Below, piece after piece: positions 27,911 through 35,594 of a DNA stretch of 64,000 nucleotides (position 1 is the first letter of the stretch; each line of letters starts with the position of its first letter). Source of the stretch: Streptomyces sp. SID13726 (lineage in GTDB: Bacteria > Actinomycetota > Actinomycetes > Streptomycetales > Streptomycetaceae); contig NZ_JAAGLY010000007.1 in the NCBI RefSeq assembly GCF_010548375.1, positions 62,001 to 126,000 on the forward strand, read 5' to 3'. Under the pieces are notes generated by a model. It saw only the letters and a program-made list of their open reading frames with translations, had not been told where the DNA came from and ran no database searches. A program made the translations under genes and the position numbers.

Positions 27911-29548
27911 TCATGTGTTGGCCGCGTAGTCCTTCGCGAACTCCCCGGCCATTCTGTCGCCGCCCTGCGCCCGCCACTTCTTGACCACCGCGTCCCAGTC
28001 CGACAGCGGCAGCCGCCCGGCGACGATCCCGGTGACGGCGTCGTCGAGCATCGCCTTGAGCGTGGTTCCCTGGGCGTTCTTGGTGCGGGACTGGAGGCCG
28101 TTGGAGGCGTTGCGGACGGCGTGCGGCACGACCTTCCGCTGCCAGGCGTGCAGGGCCCGTACGGCGTCGGGCATACCCGGCACGAACAGCACCTGGGGGC
28201 CTTCGGCGAGGTACTTCAGCGGCAGGTTGGTGTTGTTCTCGACCTCGCCCAGCCTGGTGGGTTCGGGCGAGCCGTCCTTGCCGCGGGTGAAGTGGGTGCC
28301 CTCGACGCCGTAGTGGACGAGTTCCCACTCCTGGCTGCCGAAGGGGGCGGCGAGGTAGTCGAGGACGCGCAGCAGCAGTTGGACGCGTTCCTTCTTCGCC
28401 TTCTTGAGCACGGTGTAGCCGAAGGAGCGGCGGGCGGCGGCGACTCCGCCGGGGGTGCCGTCGACGCTGTACGGGAGGGCGGCGGCCGGGGTCAGCCCGT
28501 CCGGTGACTCCAGGTACTTGGGGAGGTAGGCGCCGAAGCCGTCCTGCATGGAGCCGACGGTGCCGTTGTAGAAGAGGGTGGTCAGGTCGATCTGGGAGAC
28601 GGACGTGGAGTCCGGGTAGTAGGAGCCGTTCTTGCGGAGCTGGGCCTGGTAGGCGATGGCCGCCTTGTAGCGTTCGTCGGCGGCGCAGTGCCGGAAGGTG
28701 CCGTCGTCGGTGACGGCCCACTCGTTGGGCGCGTTGTGGGCGGCGGCGTGCACGGCGTTGCAGAACAGGGAGCCGTTGGCGGCGCCGAGCGCGTAGGTGC
28801 GGCCGCCGGTGGCCTGCCGGGCCGCGGCGGCGAAGTCGGCGGAGGTCCAGCCCTCCTTCATGCCCGCGTCGGTGAACATGCCCTGGTTGAGCCAGAGCGT
28901 GGAGCCGGGCAGCGGGCGCTCCAGCGGGATGCCGAAGATACGGCCGCCGATGCGGCCCATGTCCTGCCAGGCGTGGGTGGGGATGCCCGCGAGGTTGGGG
29001 TAGTCGGTGACGGCCGTGCCGGAGAGGTACGGCGTGAGGTCCTCGGCCCGGCGCTGCACGAACTCGGCCTCGCGGGGCAGGGTGAAGCCGGAGAACATGT
29101 TGATGATGTCGGGCAGGGTGTCGGGGTCGCCCGCCATGACGGTGGCCATCTTCTTCTGGTAGTCGGCCTGCGAGATGATCGTGTACTCGATCCTCACCCC
29201 GAGCGCCTTCTCGACGGCCGCCCAGAACCGGTTCGCCGAGGCCGGCTTGGGCGGGGTGCCGAAGGACACCGACATGACCTTGACGGTCGTACCGTCGCCG
29301 GGTGTGCGGGAGACGGACTTCACCAGGTCGGCCGGGTAGGCGGTGTATCCGGCCTGGACGCCCGCCTGGGTGGCGGCGAGGTCGGGCTTCGGTCCGCTCG
29401 CGGCCCGGTAGGCGGGCCAAGGGGCCAGTTTCTTCCCCGCGTTGGAGACGTCGCTGTCGCCGGAGCCGGTGGAGCAGGCGGTCAGCGCGCCGGGGACGGA
29501 GACCGCCGCGGCGGACAGCAGCAGGGTGCGTCGGGACAGGCTGGGCAT
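27911..29548 (-). CDS. ABC transporter extracellular sugar-binding lipoprotein (LipO/LplA type)
   Basis: 545 aa. MPSLSRRTLLLSAAAVSVPGALTACSTG is a signal with a twin-arginine and lipobox LTAC, so it may be exported by Tat and lipid-anchored. The mature protein is the large family 1/LplA-type binding fold, with RIEYTIISQADYQKKMATVMAGDPDTLPDIINMF and W-rich loops. It delivers an oligosaccharide to the two permeases upstream. The ribosome-binding site GAGGTGAT is nearly the full anti-Shine-Dalgarno complement, suggesting this is the most heavily translated gene of the operon. Confidence 0.92.
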   Translation of the reverse strand: MPSLSRRTLLLSAAAVSVPGALTACSTGSGDSDVSNAGKKLAPWPAYRAASGPKPDLAATQAGVQAGYTAYPADLVKSVSRTPGDGTTVKVMSVSFGTPPKPASANRFWAAVEKALGVRIEYTIISQADYQKKMATVMAGDPDTLPDIINMFSGFTLPREAEFVQRRAEDLTPYLSGTAVTDYPNLAGIPTHAWQDMGRIGGRIFGIPLERPLPGSTLWLNQGMFTDAGMKEGWTSADFAAAARQATGGRTYALGAANGSLFCNAVHAAAHNAPNEWAVTDDGTFRHCAADERYKAAIAYQAQLRKNGSYYPDSTSVSQIDLTTLFYNGTVGSMQDGFGAYLPKYLESPDGLTPAAALPYSVDGTPGGVAAARRSFGYTVLKKAKKERVQLLLRVLDYLAAPFGSQEWELVHYGVEGTHFTRGKDGSPEPTRLGEVENNTNLPLKYLAEGPQVLFVPGMPDAVRALHAWQRKVVPHAVRNASNGLQSRTKNAQGTTLKAMLDDAVTGIVAGRLPLSDWDAVVKKWRAQGGDRMAGEFAKDYAANT

Positions 29549-29574
29549 GGGTGTATCACCTCGTGTCGGCTTGG

Positions 29575-30462
29575 TCAGCTCTTGATGGCGCCGGTGAGCA
29601 CGCCCTTGGTGAAGTACTTCTGGAGGAAGGGGTAGACGAGCAGGATCGGCACGGTGGCGATCACCAGGACCGCCATCTGTACGGTCTGCGGCGCGGTGAT
29701 CGTGGCCTCGCCGGTGGTGGAGTCGGTGAGTCCCGAACCGGCCACCACGTAGGTGCGCAGCACCTGTTGGAGGGGCCAGTGGTCGCTCTCCAGGTAGAGG
29801 GAGGCGTAGAACCAGGAGTTCCAGTAGGCCACCGCGTAGAAGAGGCCCACCACCGCCAACGCGGCCTTGGACAGCGGCAGTACGACGGAGACGAGCACCC
29901 GCCAGTCACCGGCTCCGTCGAGGCGCGCGGCCTCGTACAGCTCCTCGGGGATGCCCTGGAAGAAGCCGCGCAGGACGACCAGGTTGAAGACGTTCACCAG
30001 GACGGGCAGGACCAGTGAGGCGTAACTGTCCAGCAGGCCCAGCTCCTTGACGAGCAGGAAGCTGGGGATCATGCCGGGCGGGAAGAGGAAGGTGAACAGG
30101 ACCAGGAGCAGCACCGGGCGCCCGCCGAACACGCCGGGGCGGGCGAGGGCGTAGGCGAGGGTGACCGTGCACAGGAGGCTGAGCAGGGTTCCCACGACGG
30201 TGACTCCGGCGCTGACGCCGAGGGCGTGGGTGACGATGCCGCCGTCCAGGATGTCGCGGTAGGCCTTCAGGCTGGGGTCGGTCGGCCACAGCACCCAGCC
30301 GCCGTTGTCGACGACCTCCCTGGTGGAGGCGAGCGAGGTCGACACGATGACGAGGAACGGCACGCAGACCAGCAGGACGACGGCGACGAGGGCCACCGCC
30401 TTCGCGGCCCGGGTGAGGGGCCTGGGCTTCTCCATCCAGGCCGGTCTTGCCGACGCGCTCAC
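29575..30462 (-). CDS. Carbohydrate ABC transporter permease (AraQ/YtcP type)
   Basis: About 295 aa with six hydrophobic helices. The EAA loop ELYEAARLDGAGDWRVLVSVVLPLSK (the inner-membrane coupling motif) is clear. Its GTG at 30462 overlaps the upstream permease stop as GTGA. An apparent longer frame to 31206 is open but runs through the other permease in another frame. It partners the LplB-type permease to form the channel. No ATPase gene is in the operon, so it probably uses a shared MsiK-like ATPase encoded elsewhere, as known for Streptomyces sugar importers. Confidence 0.93.
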   Translation of the reverse strand: MSASARPAWMEKPRPLTRAAKAVALVAVVLLVCVPFLVIVSTSLASTREVVDNGGWVLWPTDPSLKAYRDILDGGIVTHALGVSAGVTVVGTLLSLLCTVTLAYALARPGVFGGRPVLLLVLFTFLFPPGMIPSFLLVKELGLLDSYASLVLPVLVNVFNLVVLRGFFQGIPEELYEAARLDGAGDWRVLVSVVLPLSKAALAVVGLFYAVAYWNSWFYASLYLESDHWPLQQVLRTYVVAGSGLTDSTTGEATITAPQTVQMAVLVIATVPILLVYPFLQKYFTKGVLTGAIKS

Positions 30463-31364
30463 TTGTAGACCCCCTGTTCGCCGAGGCGGTGGGCGACCTT
30501 GTTGGCGGCGTAGACGAGGAGCGCGCCGACGACGCCCTTGAAAAGGCCCGCCGCGGCGGCGAATCCGTAGTCGCCGCCGACGATGCCCTGGTAGTAGACG
30601 AAGGTGTCGATGATCTCGGAGGCCTCGGGTCCGACCGCGTCCCGCTGGAGCAGCATCTGCTCGAAGCCGACGGAGAGGATGTCGCCGAGCCGCATGATCA
30701 GCAGCAGCACGATCACCGGGCGGATGGCGGGCAGGGTGACATGCCAGAACCGCCGCCAGGGGCCCGCGCCGTCGATCGCGGCGGCCTCGTACTGCTGCTC
30801 GTCGACCTGGGCGAGGGCGGCGAGGAAGATGATCGTGCCCCAGCCGGCGTCCTTCCAGATCACCTGCGCGACGACGAGCGGCTTGAACGCGTCGGGGTTG
30901 CCGATGATGTCGACGGTGTGCAACCCCATGCCGTCGAGGCCGGAGTTGAGCAGTCCGGTGTCGCCGAGCAGTTGCTGGAAGAGGGCGACGACGATCACCC
31001 AGGAGATGAAGTGCGGGAGATACGCGACCGACTGCACGAACCGCCGCACGCTGCTCCGGGTGAGGCTGTGCAGCAGCAGGGCGAGGCCGAGCGGGACGGG
31101 GAAGTAGAAGACGATCTGGAGGACGGAGATCCAGAGCGTGTTGATCACCGCGTCCCAGAACGCCGTGTCCTCGAACATCCGCCGGAAGTTGCCGAGTCCG
31201 ACCCACGGGCTGCCCCAGATGCCGTCGAAGGGGACGTACTCCTTGAACGCGATGACGTTGCCGACCAGCGCGCCGTAGTGGAAGAGCAGGAAGTAGGCGA
31301 GGCCGGGCAGCATCAGCAGCAGGAGCGCCCGGTTCTGGAAGCGTTTTCGTCGAACGACGGCCAA
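30459..31364 (-). CDS. Carbohydrate ABC transporter permease (LplB/YteP type)
   Basis: 301 aa, six helices. The EAA motif EAAAIDGAGPWRRFWHVTLPAIRP lies near residue 200, and FKEYVPFDGIWGSPWVGLGNFRRMF near the N-terminus is typical of the LplB family, which often handles rhamnogalacturonan or other plant-derived oligosaccharides. It is the first gene of the leftward sugar operon. The start appears to be TTG at 31364, with GAGGGAGA just before it; no ATG or GTG lies nearby in frame. The promoter with a LacI-type operator is about 40-65 bp upstream. Confidence 0.92.
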   Translation of the reverse strand: MAVVRRKRFQNRALLLLMLPGLAYFLLFHYGALVGNVIAFKEYVPFDGIWGSPWVGLGNFRRMFEDTAFWDAVINTLWISVLQIVFYFPVPLGLALLLHSLTRSSVRRFVQSVAYLPHFISWVIVVALFQQLLGDTGLLNSGLDGMGLHTVDIIGNPDAFKPLVVAQVIWKDAGWGTIIFLAALAQVDEQQYEAAAIDGAGPWRRFWHVTLPAIRPVIVLLLIMRLGDILSVGFEQMLLQRDAVGPEASEIIDTFVYYQGIVGGDYGFAAAAGLFKGVVGALLVYAANKVAHRLGEQGVYK

Positions 31365-31400
31365 GACTCTCCCTCTTCCCGGTGGGTCGGAGCGAAGAGG

Positions 31401-31429
31401 AAGCTAAAACGCTTTCAGAGCCGGGTCAA
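31401..31429 (-). promoter_or_regulatory. Promoter of the sugar ABC operon with LacI-type operator in the spacer
   Basis: On the - strand, TTGACC (31429-31424) and TAGCTT (31406-31401) are separated by exactly 17 bases, a good -35/-10 pair. The spacer and -10 hold CTGAAAGCGTTTTAG (31418-31404), a LacI/CcpA-type operator with the A-A-A-x-C-G-T-T-T centre. Binding there would block polymerase. A second site, GGAAACGCTCTC, lies at 31462-31473 about 65 bp upstream. The regulator encoded in the operon is the natural candidate. Confidence 0.72.
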
Positions 31430-31571
31430 CACTTCTGACAAAGCTGGGTGGTTGAGGGGCTGGAAACGCTCTCACTCAGTGGCGGGCCGGCGGGCCGGCA
31501 GGACGCTCGCGATGATGACAGCAGGAAGCCGATGGCCGTGAACACCACGGCCACCAGACCGGTCAGCGGTG

Positions 31572-31614
31572 CGAAGGGCGTGGGGACCTCCCGTACCCGA
31601 CCCCACGCCCTTCG
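31572..31614 (-). terminator. Hairpin terminator of the LAETGG protein gene
   Basis: CGAAGGGCGTGGGG (31572-31585) pairs perfectly with CCCCACGCCCTTCG (31601-31614) over a 15-base loop. It lies about 70 bp beyond the stop of the leftward LAETGG gene and before the sugar operon promoter, so it separates the two leftward units. Confidence 0.72.
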
Positions 31615-31685
31615 GGTGAACCGGGCGCCGGCGCGGACGGTCACGGCTCGTCACGCGTCGCGGCGGCGCCCGGTGTCCGCGCTGG

Positions 31686-32582
31686 TCAGCCCCGGCGCCG
31701 GGCCACGAGCACCGCTCCCCCTCCGGCCACGAGCAGCGCGACCGCGCCGCCCGCGAGGTACGGCGTCAGGGAGCTGCCGCCGGTCTCGGCGAGACCCGCC
31801 TCCTTGACCGGGCCGCCCTGCGGCTCGACGTCACCGGCGGGCTTCTCGCTGAGCTTCGCCGGGGCCGCCGGGGCCTCGCAGGTGGCCTTGGCGAGGGTCA
31901 GGGTGCCCTCGACCTCGGCGACGTTGAGCTTCAACGGGTTGACGGAGACCTTCAGTTCGAGCGCGGTGGCGGCCGCGGTGCGGGAGGTGGTCGCGCTCTT
32001 CGACAGGTCGAGGCGGACCTCGCCGACGCCGGGCACCTTGACGTCCGTCGGGCCGCCTGCGGTGACCGTGACCTTCTTGCCGAGCACGGTCACGGCGCCG
32101 ACCAGGTTCGAGGAGGCGGTCGGGGTCTTTCCGGCCTCGCAGGTCGCCTTGGAGGTGACGCCCTCGATCTCGACCAGGGACAGCAGCGGGAGGCCGGGGA
32201 CGTGGAGCTTGGCGTGCGCGAGGTTGGTGGAGGCCTCGGCCTTCCCGTCGGTGACCGTGGCCTTCGCATCGGCCACCTCGGCGGCGAGCACGGTGAACGG
32301 CTGGCCACCGTCCACGCCGTCCAACTTGGCGGTCAGCGCGGTCTGTTGGGCGCTCTGCGGCGCCTGGACCTCGTTGAGGGCGACCGCGAGCGGGACGTTC
32401 ACGGTCTTGTTGAGCAGGGAGACGTCGAGCCCGGTGCGCAGGACGACGGCGCTCGCGTGCCCCTGGTCGCCGGTGGCGTGCGCGGTGCCCGCGCCGGCGA
32501 GCGCCGCGGGACCGGCGGCCAGGGCGGTGGCCGCCGCCACGGTGGCGAAACGGCGTGCGGGCATGCGGAAGTTGGTGTTCAA
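31686..32582 (-). CDS. SCO1860-type LAETGG sortase-anchored surface protein
   Basis: 298 aa. A signal peptide (PARRFATVAAATALAAGPAALAGAGTAHA) is followed by a beta-rich surface domain containing two short Cys-bearing segments (SKATCEAG and AKATCEAP) that look like a duplicated unit. The C-terminus is a complete cell-wall sorting signal: LAETGG, a hydrophobic span (LTPYLAGGAVALLVAGGGAVLVA) and RRRG. LAxTG is the preferred motif of class E sortases of Streptomyces. The product name follows a family I recall from S. coelicolor. The start seems to be TTG at 32582 with GGGGG about 10 bases before it; ATG 32564 is the alternative. Confidence 0.88.
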   Translation of the reverse strand: MNTNFRMPARRFATVAAATALAAGPAALAGAGTAHATGDQGHASAVVLRTGLDVSLLNKTVNVPLAVALNEVQAPQSAQQTALTAKLDGVDGGQPFTVLAAEVADAKATVTDGKAEASTNLAHAKLHVPGLPLLSLVEIEGVTSKATCEAGKTPTASSNLVGAVTVLGKKVTVTAGGPTDVKVPGVGEVRLDLSKSATTSRTAAATALELKVSVNPLKLNVAEVEGTLTLAKATCEAPAAPAKLSEKPAGDVEPQGGPVKEAGLAETGGSSLTPYLAGGAVALLVAGGGAVLVARRRG

Positions 32583-32701
32583 GGTGGTGGGACCCCCAGA
32601 GAGACTCGCTTGGGACCTCGAAAGGATGTCGCACCGGCGGTCGTTCGACAGTGATCCGACCGGAGTTCACACGATCGGGGCGCATCCGCGCACGCTTTCG
32701 A

Positions 32702-32837
32702 TGCGCCAGCCGCACAACCCTGTCGTCGAGTTGAGTGCGCCTGCCGCACAACCCTGTCGTCGAGTTGAGTGCGCCTGTCGCACAACCCTGCCGTGAAGTC
32801 CGCTGCGCCTACTGCACGACCCTGCCGTCGAGCACGA
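32702..32837. repeat. Four 34-bp tandem units overlapping the amidohydrolase 3' end
   Basis: Units start at 32702, 32736, 32770 and 32804, each beginning TGCGCC. The first two differ at one base; the third and fourth are more diverged (the fourth about three-quarters identical). The fourth unit contains the last codons and TAG stop of the amidohydrolase gene. The period is not a multiple of three. There are no spacers, so it is not CRISPR-like. Confidence 0.85.
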
Positions 32838-33900
32838 TCCGGACCGGCGCCGCCAGCACGCGTACGTCGTCGCGCGGGTCCTGCTCGTACACCACCAGGT
32901 CCGCCTGAGCGCCCTCCTCCAGGCCCGGTCGGCCGAGCCAGGCGCGGGCGCCCCAGGCCGTCGCCGACAGGGCGTCCAGCGGGGGGATGCCGGCCGTCAC
33001 CAGCTCCGCGACCTCCGCCGCCACCAGGCCGTGCGGGAGGGTGCCGCCCGCGTCCGTGCCGACGTAGACCGGGATGCCGGCGTCGTAGGCGCCCCGGACG
33101 GTGTCGTAGCGGCGCTCGTGGAGTCGGCGCATGTGTGCGGACCAGCGGGGGAACTTGGACTCGCCGCCCTCGGCCAGCTTCGGGAAGGTCGCGATGTTGA
33201 CCAGGGTCGGGACGATCGCGACGCCCCGCTCGGCGAACAGCGGGATCAGGTCGTCCGTGAGGCCGGTGGCGTGTTCGACGCAGTCGATGCCCGCCTCGAC
33301 CAGGTCCTTCAGGGAGTTCTCGGCGAAGCAGTGCGCGGTGACCCGGGCGCCGAGGCGGTGGGCCTCCGCGATGGCCGCCTCGACCGCGGCCCGCGGCCAG
33401 CTGGGGGCGAGATCGCCCACCTCGCGGTCGATCCAGTCCCCCACCAGCTTGACCCAGCCGTCGCCGCGCCGCGCCTCCTGGGCGACGTACGCGACGAGGT
33501 CCTCGGGCTCGATCTCCCAGGCGTAGTCGCGGATGTAGCGGCGGGTGCGGGCGATGTGGCGGCCCGCCCTGATGATCCTCGGCAGGTCCTCGCGGTCGTC
33601 GACCCAGCGGGTGTCGGAGGGCGAGCCAGCGTCACGGATCAGCAGGGTGCCTGCCTCCCGGTCGGCCAGCGCCTGCTTCTCCGCCACGTCCCGGTCCACC
33701 GGTCCGTGCGCGCCCAGGCCCACATGGCAGTGCGCGTCGACCAGGCCGGGCAGCGCCCAGCCCGACACCGTGCGGATGTCACGGGCGGCGGCGGGACGGT
33801 CGTAGGTGATCCGTCCGCCGACCACCCACAGCTCGTCCCGGACATCCTCGGGACCGGCCAGGATCCGGCCCGTCACATGCAGCACCGCGTGATCGTTCAT
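32809..33900 (-). CDS. Amidohydrolase family protein
   Basis: About 363 aa, cytosolic metallo-dependent hydrolase. The metal-ligand pattern is DAHCHVGLG (H-x-H), WVKLVGDW (carbamylated-Lys position), VTAHCFAEN and CVEHATGL (His ligands), and VYVGTDAGG (catalytic Asp), as in imidazolonepropionase/prolidase-like amidohydrolases. Substrate unknown. I use MNDHAVLHV (33900). The 3' end lies inside a 34-bp tandem repeat, so the C-terminal residues LDGRVVQ resemble sequence repeated downstream of the stop. The PIG-L gene follows upstream in the same direction, 25 bp away. Confidence 0.9.
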   Translation of the reverse strand: MNDHAVLHVTGRILAGPEDVRDELWVVGGRITYDRPAAARDIRTVSGWALPGLVDAHCHVGLGAHGPVDRDVAEKQALADREAGTLLIRDAGSPSDTRWVDDREDLPRIIRAGRHIARTRRYIRDYAWEIEPEDLVAYVAQEARRGDGWVKLVGDWIDREVGDLAPSWPRAAVEAAIAEAHRLGARVTAHCFAENSLKDLVEAGIDCVEHATGLTDDLIPLFAERGVAIVPTLVNIATFPKLAEGGESKFPRWSAHMRRLHERRYDTVRGAYDAGIPVYVGTDAGGTLPHGLVAAEVAELVTAGIPPLDALSATAWGARAWLGRPGLEEGAQADLVVYEQDPRDDVRVLAAPVRIVLDGRVVQ

Positions 33901-33925
33901 GGACCGCACCCTAGCCAGCCGGGCG

Positions 33926-34717
33926 TCACTGTTCCCAGGGCGGTGGGCCCTCGAAGGCGAGCTGGTGGACGTCGAAGAGGACCGCCGACTCCACGCCGAG
34001 GGCGGGTCCGCCCTGCCCGGCCGTCCAGGTCAGGAAGGGGCGGGGTTCGAAGGCACCGGCGCCGAGGCCCTTGGTGTACTCGGCGTGGGCGGCCAGCGAG
34101 GCGATGCCGCGCTCCAGGGGTTCGCCGGTGACGTCGACGCCGTGGGTGGGGCGGTCGGTGCCGGCGACCGCCACGAAGCGGACGCCGCCCCAGGGTTCGA
34201 GGCCCTCGTCGGCGAGTTCGGGGAAGATCCACCGGTTGCCGGCGTCGCGGGCCGCGTCGAGGGCGGCGAGGCCCACCACGCGGTGGTCGGCCTGGTTGAC
34301 CATCCCGGCGACCATCCGCACGGTGTACACCCCGGTCAGCACGGCTTCGGGCCGGTGCCGTCGGATCGCGCGCACGATGTCGCGGCGCAGGGCGGGGCCG
34401 TACTCGATCGTGCCGTCCCGGTGGTCGAGGAACTCGACGGTGTCCACGCCGACTTCACGCGCTCCGGCCCGCTCCTCGGCCTCCCGCAGCGGGGCTGCCT
34501 CGTCGGGGTGGAGCCCGTCGATGCCGGCCTCGCCGCGGGTGGCCAGCAGGTAGGTGATCCGCTTGCCCTGAGCCGTCCAGCGGGCCACCGCGGAGGCCGT
34601 GCCGTACTCGATGTCGTCCGGGTGCGCCGCCACGGCGAGACCGCGCTCCCAGTTCTCCGGCAGCGGGGGCAGGGTGCCGCCCGCCGCGAAGCCGCCCGTT
34701 TCGTCATGAGTCGCCAT
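33926..34717 (-). CDS. PIG-L family deacetylase
   Basis: 263 aa. AVAAHPDDIEYGTA carries the HPDD zinc motif (His, Asp-Asp), and NQADHRVVGLAALDA supplies the third His ligand with the H-x-x-V-G spacing of the LmbE/MshB family. RATR-GEAG-like loop ATRGEAGIDG is also typical. Such enzymes remove N-acetyl groups from GlcNAc-type substrates, including mycothiol precursors and antibiotics. The substrate here is unknown. It precedes the amidohydrolase in the same direction, 25 bp apart, so the two may act on one amide substrate. Confidence 0.9.
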   Translation of the reverse strand: MATHDETGGFAAGGTLPPLPENWERGLAVAAHPDDIEYGTASAVARWTAQGKRITYLLATRGEAGIDGLHPDEAAPLREAEERAGAREVGVDTVEFLDHRDGTIEYGPALRRDIVRAIRRHRPEAVLTGVYTVRMVAGMVNQADHRVVGLAALDAARDAGNRWIFPELADEGLEPWGGVRFVAVAGTDRPTHGVDVTGEPLERGIASLAAHAEYTKGLGAGAFEPRPFLTWTAGQGGPALGVESAVLFDVHQLAFEGPPPWEQ

Positions 34718-34770
34718 GCCCGAATGATGGCGGTTGTCAGGCTGTGCGCAACAGGGGAACGTTCGTCCCT

Positions 34771-34819
34771 TTCAGCTCCTGTTGTCGTCCTGCAAGATTT
34801 CAGCTCCTGTTGTCGTCCT
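34771..34819. repeat. 28-bp tandem duplication covering the ABC ATPase stop codon
   Basis: The 21-base core that starts TTCAGCTCCTGTTGTCGTCC occurs at 34771-34791 and again at 34799-34819, period 28. The right copy encodes the last six codons and TGA of the leftward ABC ATPase gene; the left copy repeats them, with the stop, in the 3' UTR. Confidence 0.85.
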
Positions 34820-35594
34820 CCGCGTTCTCCACGTCGGCCATCGCCGGGTCGAGGAGGCGGGAGAGGAAGTGGCGGGTGCGCTCATGGCCGGGGTTCCCGA
34901 TCACCTGGGCCGGGGTGCCGTCCTCGACGATCACCCCGCCGTCCATGAAGACCACCCGGTCGGCGACCTCGCGGGCGAACGTCATCTCATGGGTGACGAC
35001 CATCATCGTCATGCCCTCCCTGGCCAGCATCCGCATGACCGCGAGGACGTCCCCCACCAGCTCCGGGTCGAGCGCCGAGGTCGGCTCGTCGAAGAGCATC
35101 ACCTCGGGGCCCATGGACAACGACCGGGCGATGGCGACCCGTTGCTGCTGCCCGCCGGAGAGGGAGGCGGGGTAGGCGTCCGCCTTCTCGGCGAGCCCCA
35201 CCCGCTCCAGGTTCTCGGCGGCCACCTTCGCCGCCTCCGCCTTGCCGCGCCTGAGGACCCGGCGCTGGGGCAGCGTGAGGTTCTCCGTCACGGTGAGGTG
35301 CGGGAAGAGGTTGAACTGCTGGAAGACCATGCCGATACGGCGGCGCACGGCGTCGATGTCGACGTCGGGGTCGGTGAGTTCGGTGCCGCCGACGAACACC
35401 TGCCCCCCGGTGGGCTCTTCGAGCAGGTTCACGCACCGCAGCAGCGTCGACTTGCCCGAGCCCGACGGGCCGATCACGCAGACGACCTCGCCCTGGCCGA
35501 TCTCCAGGTCGATGCCCTTGAGCACTTCGTTGTCGCCGAACGACTTGTGCAGGCCGCGTACTTCGATCTCCGGCCGGCTCGCTTCAGTGGTCAT
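34800..35594 (-). CDS. Polar amino acid ABC transporter ATP-binding protein
   Basis: About 264 aa, GlnQ/HisP type. Walker A GPSGSGKSTLLR, Q-loop VFQQFNLFPHLTV, signature LSGGQQQRVAIARSL, Walker B VMLFDEPTSALDPELV and the switch His in VTHEMTFA are all intact. It powers import through the permease and binding protein that precede it. ATG 35594 overlaps the permease stop (ATGA). The C-terminal end, EDDNRS, is encoded by sequence tandemly duplicated beyond the stop. Confidence 0.95.
   Translation of the reverse strand: MTTEASRPEIEVRGLHKSFGDNEVLKGIDLEIGQGEVVCVIGPSGSGKSTLLRCVNLLEEPTGGQVFVGGTELTDPDVDIDAVRRRIGMVFQQFNLFPHLTVTENLTLPQRRVLRRGKAEAAKVAAENLERVGLAEKADAYPASLSGGQQQRVAIARSLSMGPEVMLFDEPTSALDPELVGDVLAVMRMLAREGMTMMVVTHEMTFAREVADRVVFMDGGVIVEDGTPAQVIGNPGHERTRHFLSRLLDPAMADVENAEDDNRS

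Larger units (their letters stand above)
31365..31685. other. 321-bp region with the sugar operon promoter and an upstream terminator
   Basis: No credible gene. It contains, in leftward order, a terminator hairpin for the LAETGG protein gene (31572-31614), a distal LacI-like half-site (31462-31473) and the operon promoter and operator (31401-31429). The short open frames here cross the hairpin and are rejected. Confidence 0.6.

Noticed and set aside
31426..31654. Short leftward frames with a possible membrane helix between the LAETGG gene and the sugar operon
   Set aside because: They run through a 14-bp perfect terminator hairpin and the region of the operon operators, and lack a ribosome-binding site.
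32702..32837. Regularly repeated 34-bp units as a CRISPR array
   Set aside because: Units are contiguous with no spacers, decay in identity, and include the end of a coding sequence.
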